From positions 20,245-84,244 of the forward strand of contig CAIQWJ010000049.1 of assembly GCA_903875575.1 (NCBI GenBank): a stretch of DNA of 64,000 bases, written 5' to 3'. A program made the translations under genes and the position numbers. Under the pieces are notes generated by a model. The model searched no databases. It was not told the DNA's origin and saw nothing but the letters and a program-made list of their open reading frames with translations. Source of the stretch: an uncultured Acidobacteriia bacterium. Its GTDB lineage: Bacteria; Acidobacteriota; Terriglobia; Bryobacterales; Bryobacteraceae. Shown in pieces: positions 58,749-64,000 of this stretch (positions are counted from its first letter, which is position 1; each line of letters opens with the position of its first letter).

Positions 58749-60293
58749 CTATGTTTCCTGCCAGACGTCGCTGGGGAGTTGAACGTCAGGCCGGGCGGCG
58801 TGGAAGTTTGCTAATGCTTCCGGGGTCACTGCCGTCTTGTCGAGGTCGAGATACCGGAGTGAACGGAAGCCCTGTAGGCGGCTCGCGCCCGCGGAGGTGA
58901 TGGCGGTTTCCCATAAAACCAGTTCGCGCAGGCGGGGGAGTTCGGCGAGCGCTTCGAGCACTGCGTCGGTGACTCCTGTTCCACCGAGGTGCAGGACTTC
59001 CATATGGTGCAACTGGCTGATGTGCCTTGCGCCCTGGTTGGTGATTCCTGTCAGGCCCAGATTCAGGTTGCGCAGGTCTGGCGTGCGTTCGAGCAGGGAC
59101 AGATCCGCATCGTTCAGCCTGGTTCCGTAGAGGCTGAGTTCGCGCAGGGCCGTCATGTTGTGAAGTGCCCGCAGGCCATTGCCTGTCACCTGAGTGAAGC
59201 TGAGGTCGAGGCGCTGCAGCCAGACGCTGCCTTCGAGCTTCGCCATCCCGTCGTCATCAAAAGCTGTTTCGTCGAGCACGAGCACGCGGAGTTCGTGGAG
59301 GGAAGGGAAGTGGTCGAAGACGCGTCCGGTGATTTCTGTGCGGCCGAGGCGCAGTTCTTCGAGGCGCGTGAAGCGGGTGAGGGGCTGGAGGGACTCGTCG
59401 TTGAGCTGGACGAAGTCGGGCCACTCGTCGATGAGGCCGTTGATGTCGTCTGGATCGAGGCGGTCGAGGGGCGAGAGGTCATTGCATTCGGCGTCGAGAC
59501 GCAGGATTACCGTTTTGCCGAACGGTACGGCGACTACGCCACGCGCTGGGCCGAGAGTTACCGCGGCTGCGTCGATGTTGAATTCGCCACGGATGGAGAG
59601 TTGGCCCATTGAGTGACTGGAAGGGAATACGAGGCGGCGCGCTGCGCCTGCCGAGAGGTCCCGCAGGACACGCGCCATCAGGCCAATGGGGACCGCTTGC
59701 GCCAGGCGGTGCGTTGGCTGGGCAGCGTTCATTTTCTCGTCGACGGTTTGCTCGCGCAGCTTGTGGGCGAGGTCGAGCAGAAGATCCTGATGGTGGCGGG
59801 CTGCGTAGTCGAGGCGTTCGTGGAGTTCGGCAAGAGGGGTGCGGGTCAGTTGCTGGAGCTGGGTGACGACGTCGCCGGTTTCGGCCAGGGCGTGGTGCAG
59901 GATGTCGAGACGCTGGAGGTCGCCATCGGTGTGGGCGAGGTTGATCTCGGTCATTAGTCGTTCGCAGAGAACGCGGTGGGCGTTATCTGAGGCGAGATCG
60001 GGGTGGAAGTTGCGGGCTAGTTCGTGGTGGAGGTGTTTGAAGCGTTCGGGATCCGGCGTGGGGCGGGCGGCTGCGGCGGCGCAGGCTTCCGCGGAGATAC
60101 GGGCCTGTTCGCGGGCTGCGAGGGATTCGCGATGGGCTGCGGGGTAGAAGCGGGCTCGGAGTTTGGCAGACTGGGCGCGGGCTTCATCGAGCTCTACGTA
60201 GCGCGGGCCGACGCTGCGGAGGATGCGGCGTTCGAGGTTGTGCAGGGAGAGGCGGAGGAGGGCGAGTTCGAGGTGGGGGACGGAGGTTTGCAT
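58749..60293 (-). CDS. J-domain-like plus leucine-rich-repeat protein
   Basis: The 514-residue protein has an N-terminal coiled-coil-like part, then a J-domain core with the HPD motif at 97-99 (ELARNFHPDLASD), and a C-terminal run of about 10 leucine-rich repeats (about 305-500; LEELRLGRTEITGR, LQRLDLSFTQVTGN, LRELSLYGTRLND, MEVLHLGGTGVTD). It has no signal, so it should be cytosolic. A J-domain recruits DnaK, and the repeats would choose the client. I do not know a described protein with this pair. It stands alone. Confidence 0.7.
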   Translation of the reverse strand: MQTSVPHLELALLRLSLHNLERRILRSVGPRYVELDEARAQSAKLRARFYPAAHRESLAAREQARISAEACAAAAARPTPDPERFKHLHHELARNFHPDLASDNAHRVLCERLMTEINLAHTDGDLQRLDILHHALAETGDVVTQLQQLTRTPLAELHERLDYAARHHQDLLLDLAHKLREQTVDEKMNAAQPTHRLAQAVPIGLMARVLRDLSAGAARRLVFPSSHSMGQLSIRGEFNIDAAAVTLGPARGVVAVPFGKTVILRLDAECNDLSPLDRLDPDDINGLIDEWPDFVQLNDESLQPLTRFTRLEELRLGRTEITGRVFDHFPSLHELRVLVLDETAFDDDGMAKLEGSVWLQRLDLSFTQVTGNGLRALHNMTALRELSLYGTRLNDADLSLLERTPDLRNLNLGLTGITNQGARHISQLHHMEVLHLGGTGVTDAVLEALAELPRLRELVLWETAITSAGASRLQGFRSLRYLDLDKTAVTPEALANFHAARPDVQLPSDVWQET

Positions 60294-60342
60294 GGTGCGG
60301 GCTGATCTGTGGATTGGTGGTTTACGAGATAGATTGTGCTAT

Positions 60343-60364
60343 CGCTCCCTTGCGGTCGCGGCTC
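60343..60364. repeat. Candidate dispersed intergenic repeat
   Basis: A GC-rich 22-base stretch between the J-domain/LRR and M23 genes reads, on the minus strand, GAGCCGCGACCGCAAGGG plus AGCG. I remember this sequence type as a common intergenic repeat of Acidobacteria and Planctomycetes, but cannot verify copy number here; a related but shorter form appears at 47280-47297. Confidence 0.4.
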
Positions 60365-60392
60365 TCCAACGGTTTGCGTTCAATGGGCCTCT

Positions 60393-61781
60393 TTAGCGGT
60401 GGTGCTTCTTTGGTTTCGCCTTGTGGGACTTGGCGGCGGGTTCGGCTGGGGCCGCGGAGGCGTCGGTGCCTTCAAGCGTGAGGCCCATTTTGCTTAAGAC
60501 GCGGTCCTTCACCCAGTGCGGATCCCACCATTCGACGGCATTGACCTGGACGCCGTCGATCAGCATGGTGAAGTGCAGGTGGTCGCCACCTGCGAGGCCT
60601 GTGGAACCGGTCTTGCCGATCACTTGCCCCTTTTTGACTATGTCGCCCTTCTTCACCAGGAACTCGCTCAGGTGGCCGTAGACCGTCTGGAGGCCGAAGC
60701 CGTGGTCGATCACGATGCAGTTGCCGTAGATGCCGAGGTTTTCGGCCCAGAGAACCTTGCCATCGTTGGAGGCGGGAATGGGAGCGTGAGCTACTTTGGC
60801 GAGATCGTAGCCAAGATGCGTTTGTTCATCGACCTTTTTGCCTTCCCAGGTGTAGGTGCGGCGATCGGCGAAACGGGCTTCCACGGTGGAATCGACCATG
60901 GGGAGGAAGGCACCGGTCCAGAGGAATTTCTGTTCGGTCTGGAAGCGGAGGTCGGCCAGAGTTTTGTTGTTGGCGACGCGCATGGCGCTGTTGATGTAGA
61001 CGAAGCGCTGGACCAGGTCGCCGGGGATCTTGTGATCCGGATCAATCTGGTTGACCAGTCGATCAAGGTTCATTTCTTCCAGACGGATAGTGCTGTCGTG
61101 GAACTTCTTGGGGAAGACCTTGTGCCAGAAATCGGAACGGGCCTGTACGCCGGTGGGGTTGGTGGCGTAGACCCACATGGGGGTTTCGGGATCGAGCTGC
61201 CAGGAGAGGGCGAAGAGGCTGAAGTACTGACCGGGGTGGCCGGGCAGGGGGAAGCTGCGGAAGGTGTAGTCGCCGACCTTGACGCCGGCCTCGGTCCACG
61301 CGCCGCCGGGGGTGAAGGTGACCATTTCGCTGCCGCCCTGATTGATGTAGTGCTGGACGCCATCGGCGGTGACGGTGGGGGGTGCGGTCATGATGTCGAC
61401 ATCGAGGGTCTGGGACGCAGTGAGCGCGCGGAAATCATTGGAGACGGCGGTGACAGTGATGCGGGCTTTGCCATCGTGGAGGCCAGGGATCTTCTTGCGG
61501 CCGACGTCCGAAGTCAGGGTGAGCGGGGCGGCATGGCGCTGGATGAAGAAGCGTTTGGCGGAGGTTTCGATGCTGGTGGTGGAGTAGGTCTTGCCATCCT
61601 GTTCGATTTCGACATCGAGTTTGCGCACGCCGTGCGGATCCTCCACGCGGACATGAACCGGCGTCGAGAAGCCGATCACTTTCACGGGGTCCACCGTGAG
61701 GGCAGCGGGCTGCGAAACGATAAAGGAGGCGAGGGGCGCGCTGACGAGCAGCAGCACCAGTACGACGAAGGCGATTTTCAC
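60393..61781 (-). CDS. M23 peptidoglycan metallopeptidase
   Basis: The 462-residue membrane-anchored or secreted protein begins with a hydrophobic segment (AFVVLVLLLVSAPLASFIV) and ends with the LytM/M23 domain: THLGYDLA, VIDHGFGLQTVYGH, and GGDHLHFTMLIDG give the zinc ligands. The middle is a long immunoglobulin-like part. The C-terminal tail is Lys/His/Ala-rich (KSHKAKPKKHHR). It would cut peptidoglycan cross-links. The start is GTG, overlapping the S9 peptidase stop by one base. Confidence 0.9.
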   Translation of the reverse strand: MKIAFVVLVLLLVSAPLASFIVSQPAALTVDPVKVIGFSTPVHVRVEDPHGVRKLDVEIEQDGKTYSTTSIETSAKRFFIQRHAAPLTLTSDVGRKKIPGLHDGKARITVTAVSNDFRALTASQTLDVDIMTAPPTVTADGVQHYINQGGSEMVTFTPGGAWTEAGVKVGDYTFRSFPLPGHPGQYFSLFALSWQLDPETPMWVYATNPTGVQARSDFWHKVFPKKFHDSTIRLEEMNLDRLVNQIDPDHKIPGDLVQRFVYINSAMRVANNKTLADLRFQTEQKFLWTGAFLPMVDSTVEARFADRRTYTWEGKKVDEQTHLGYDLAKVAHAPIPASNDGKVLWAENLGIYGNCIVIDHGFGLQTVYGHLSEFLVKKGDIVKKGQVIGKTGSTGLAGGDHLHFTMLIDGVQVNAVEWWDPHWVKDRVLSKMGLTLEGTDASAAPAEPAAKSHKAKPKKHHR

Positions 61782-63811
61782 TATTTTGTCCAGGTTCCGA
61801 TCCAGTCGAGGAATGTTTTGTACCAGAGAAGCGTATTTTGGGGCTTACCGACCCAGTGGCCTTCGTCGGGGAAGACCAGAAGCTCGGAAGGCACCTTGTT
61901 CAACTGCAAAGCGGTGAAGAGCTGCAGCGATTGGGTGTAAACCACCCGGTAATCGAGTTCGCCGGCAATGACGAGGGTGGGAGTTTTGAAGTCCTTCGAG
62001 AAGCGGCTGGGGGACCATTTTTCGTAGACATCTCGTTTGTCGGCGGGCATGCCGCCGAAGTCCCAAACGTCCGACCAGAGTTCTTCGGTGGCCTCGGCAT
62101 CGGCGGTGGTGTCATAGACGCCGGCGTGGGAGATCAGGGCTTTAAAACGGTTGGAGTGGCCGAGGATCCAATCGACCATGTAGCCGCCGTAGGAGCCGCC
62201 GGCGGCGGTGAGGCGGTCGGGATCGACATAGGGGAGTTTGGCGACGTAATCGGTGACAGCCATGATGTCGGTGAAGGGTTTGCCGCCCCAATCCTGGTTA
62301 ATGTCATCTGTGAAGGCTTGTCCATATCCGATAGAGCCTCTAGGGTTTGGCATGACGACCACATAACCTGCGGCTGCGAAGGTCTGGGCGTTCCAGCGGT
62401 AGTGCCAGAGGTTGGCCCATTCGCTTTGCGGCCCGCCGTGGATGAGGACGATGACGGGATATTTGCGGATGGGGGTGAAGTTCGGCGGCTTGAGGAGGAA
62501 GCTGTGGATCTGGGTGCCTTCGGCTCCGGGGGTGCGGAAATCTTCAAAGTCGGTGAGTTGGTAGTCGCGGAGCAGCGCGTCATTGAGATGGGTGAGGGGG
62601 ATGGCCTCGCCACCGGAGGAACCGGCGCGGTAGATCTCGGCCGGGGCGCTGCCGCTCTGGCGGGTGAAGACGAGGGTTTTGCCATCGGCGGTGAACTGCA
62701 TGTCGTCATAGACCGCGTTGCCGGAGACTGCGACGCGCGCGCCGCCGCCGGTGGCGGGGATGAACTGGATGGACTGGAGGCCGCGGTCCATGGCGTTGAA
62801 GAAGATGTTTTTGGAATCGGGGGACCAGAGGAAGCTTTCAATCTGGCGGTCTATCTGCTCTGTGAGGGGGGCGACGCGTTTCGAGGAGCGGTCAAAAACC
62901 ACGAGGGTCCACTTATCGGCCTCATAGCCGGCGCGGGGCTGGGAGCGCCAGGCGAGGTACTTGCCATCGGGCGAGTAGAGCGGGCTGTTATCGGCACCGG
63001 GGCTGGTGGAGACTTTGACGGGGGTGCCGCCGGCGATTGGTTCGAGGAAGATTTCGTTATTGGTGCCGGTGGCGGGATTGGGGTCGGCATTCTGGGCGAA
63101 GGCGACTTCGGAACTATCGGGGGAGATGGCGTAGTCGTCAGGGCCTCCGAGGGAGAAGGGCGGGGTGACGCGGTCGCCGGGGGAGAGGTCGACGACTTTG
63201 CCATCTGCGAGGGATATGGAGAGGATGTGGGTGCGGGTTTCGCCCTGCCAGGATTTCCAGTGTCTATAAAGGAGGCTGGTGACAAGGTGGGCCTGGGTTT
63301 TGCTTTGGCGGGCTTCGTCGAGTTTGCGCTGGTTGCAGGAGTCATCGGCACCGCAGTCGGGATAGACGTCGGAGGTGACGATGAGGTATTTGCCGTCGGG
63401 TGAGACGAGTTGGCCTGAAGCTTCGGAGGCGAGTCGGGTGATCTGGCGGAGGTCGGTACCGTTGGGGGCGATGCTCCAGATTTGGGAGGCTCCGCCCTGG
63501 GTGCCGGTGAAGTAGATTTGTTTGCCATCGGGCGACCAGCGGGGGCGTTCGGCGGTGTCGGCAAGCTTGCGGGGGGCGACGGTGCCGGAGATGGGGACGG
63601 CCCAGATGGATTTGGCCATGGTGTTGCGGGCGAGGTCAGGGGTGACGACGGAGAAGGCGACGGTTTTGCCGTCGGGGGAGATTTGGGGGTCGCCGAGGCG
63701 CTGGATGTGGAGGAGGGCGTCGGAGGTGAAGGGCTGTTTTTGGGCGAGGAGGGGCTGGGCGCTGAGAGAGAGGGCGAGCGCGATCAGAGGGAGTGCGGAG
63801 GGATGGCGCAT
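61781..63811 (-). CDS. S9-family prolyl oligopeptidase-type peptidase
   Basis: The 676-residue exported protein has a signal (LPLIALALSLSAQPLLA), a TolB-like beta-propeller (about 30-390; WSPDGKQIYFTG repeats), and an alpha/beta-hydrolase domain with catalytic Ser in GGSYGGYM (near 540), Asp in GELDYRVVY (near 622) and His in DEGHWVG (near 651). It would act on peptides in the periplasm, perhaps as a dipeptidyl peptidase. Its stop overlaps the M23 start, so the two hydrolases are co-translated. Confidence 0.92.
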   Translation of the reverse strand: MRHPSALPLIALALSLSAQPLLAQKQPFTSDALLHIQRLGDPQISPDGKTVAFSVVTPDLARNTMAKSIWAVPISGTVAPRKLADTAERPRWSPDGKQIYFTGTQGGASQIWSIAPNGTDLRQITRLASEASGQLVSPDGKYLIVTSDVYPDCGADDSCNQRKLDEARQSKTQAHLVTSLLYRHWKSWQGETRTHILSISLADGKVVDLSPGDRVTPPFSLGGPDDYAISPDSSEVAFAQNADPNPATGTNNEIFLEPIAGGTPVKVSTSPGADNSPLYSPDGKYLAWRSQPRAGYEADKWTLVVFDRSSKRVAPLTEQIDRQIESFLWSPDSKNIFFNAMDRGLQSIQFIPATGGGARVAVSGNAVYDDMQFTADGKTLVFTRQSGSAPAEIYRAGSSGGEAIPLTHLNDALLRDYQLTDFEDFRTPGAEGTQIHSFLLKPPNFTPIRKYPVIVLIHGGPQSEWANLWHYRWNAQTFAAAGYVVVMPNPRGSIGYGQAFTDDINQDWGGKPFTDIMAVTDYVAKLPYVDPDRLTAAGGSYGGYMVDWILGHSNRFKALISHAGVYDTTADAEATEELWSDVWDFGGMPADKRDVYEKWSPSRFSKDFKTPTLVIAGELDYRVVYTQSLQLFTALQLNKVPSELLVFPDEGHWVGKPQNTLLWYKTFLDWIGTWTK

Positions 63812-64000
63812 ATAGGGTGATTATCGCTTACTTGTGCGTGAGGACGGGATATGGCCACAGAGGAACACGGATCAAGGCAAAGGCAAAGACACTTTGGGCT
63901 TTTGGCTGGCCATGGGTTTCGGTTTCGGACCTGTTTTACGCTGCCTTCTTTGGATTGTCGCGGGCGACACGGGGAAAGTTGTCGTTCAGATAGGTGTTTC
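63812..64000. other. Window end, no recognised gene
   Basis: No supportable gene begins before the end of the window. The sequence near 63851-63870 (GGCCACAGAGGAACACGGAT) resembles an intergenic repeat type that I remember from related genomes. Confidence 0.4.

Noticed and set aside
60516..61940. Plus-strand open frame of 474 codons
   Set aside because: Antisense to the M23 peptidase with no supporting motif.
61838..63403. Plus-strand open frame of 521 codons rich in Gly and Val
   Set aside because: Antisense to the S9 peptidase; repeats mirror propeller codons.
63793..63993. 66-codon frame at the window end
   Set aside because: No start signal or motif; starts inside the peptidase gene.

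Overview
The window looks like a chromosomal segment of an Acidobacteriota soil bacterium, most likely of the Solibacteres/Bryobacterales group. The evidence is several families concentrated in that lineage: a TIGR03436-type VWFA-related secreted protein, a TIGR03435-type soil protein, TIGR03437 'Solibacter C-terminal' domains attached to unrelated catalytic modules, and carboxypeptidase-regulatory-type (Oar-like) TonB-dependent receptors. Base composition is fairly high in GC, genes are densely packed, and many exported proteins carry Sec or Tat signals. I saw no rRNA, tRNA, CRISPR array, prophage or plasmid origin. Family assignments come from sequence motifs and memory, not from searches.

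Layout. 1-7.8 kb: end of an outer-membrane receptor, the VWFA-related protein, a PAS/PAS/GGDEF cyclase, an MFS exporter and a TIGR03435 protein. 7.8-10.1 kb: monooxygenase / Fe-alcohol dehydrogenase / GNAT set and a zinc-ribbon peptide. 10.1-18.9 kb: Tat-exported TIM-barrel protein, RNase R, a DsbA-MauE-redoxin-PyrD run, and a cytochrome c/copper-monooxygenase-like protein with a redoxin. 18.9-25.2 kb: a minus-strand envelope set (Trm112-like peptide, GT9 glycosyltransferase, MsbA-like ABC exporter, antitoxin-like peptide), a TPR protein and MiaA. 25.2-27.3 kb: four tightly coupled secreted proteins. 27.3-34.7 kb: a conserved protein of unknown function, then a minus-strand operon that looks like a rifampin-phosphotransferase-type enzyme split into two genes, coupled to a drug-type MFS pump and a DUF1810 protein, and a frameshifted flavin protein. 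34.7-38.1 kb: DinB protein and a complete cysM-mec-cysO-moeZ operon, i.e. the protein-thiocarboxylate route to cysteine. 38.2-43.8 kb: second GT9, a large TonB-dependent receptor, a CpaA-type prepilin peptidase and a TIM-barrel protein. 43.9-45.8 kb: an ISKra4-family insertion sequence with inverted ends and a target duplication. 46-53.3 kb: TIM-barrel protein with glycine-rich inserts, a chimeric GH16 glucanase, a K+ channel and a beta-propeller phosphoesterase. 53.3-58 kb: decayed enolase-superfamily gene, monooxygenase, class C serine hydrolase, IS110 remnant and a tandem CE12 esterase. 58.3-64 kb: DksA-like zinc-finger protein, J-domain/leucine-rich-repeat protein, M23 peptidase and S9 peptidase.

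The genes describe a heterotroph that degrades polymers (GH16, CE12 esterase, DUF1080, TonB receptors, S9/M23 peptidases), with envelope biogenesis and redox maintenance. The strongest leads are the CysO-type carrier whose Gly-Gly is followed by two extra residues next to its own JAMM protease, the split phosphotransferase-efflux operon, the four-part GH16 chimera, and the insertion sequence whose removal restores an open reading frame.
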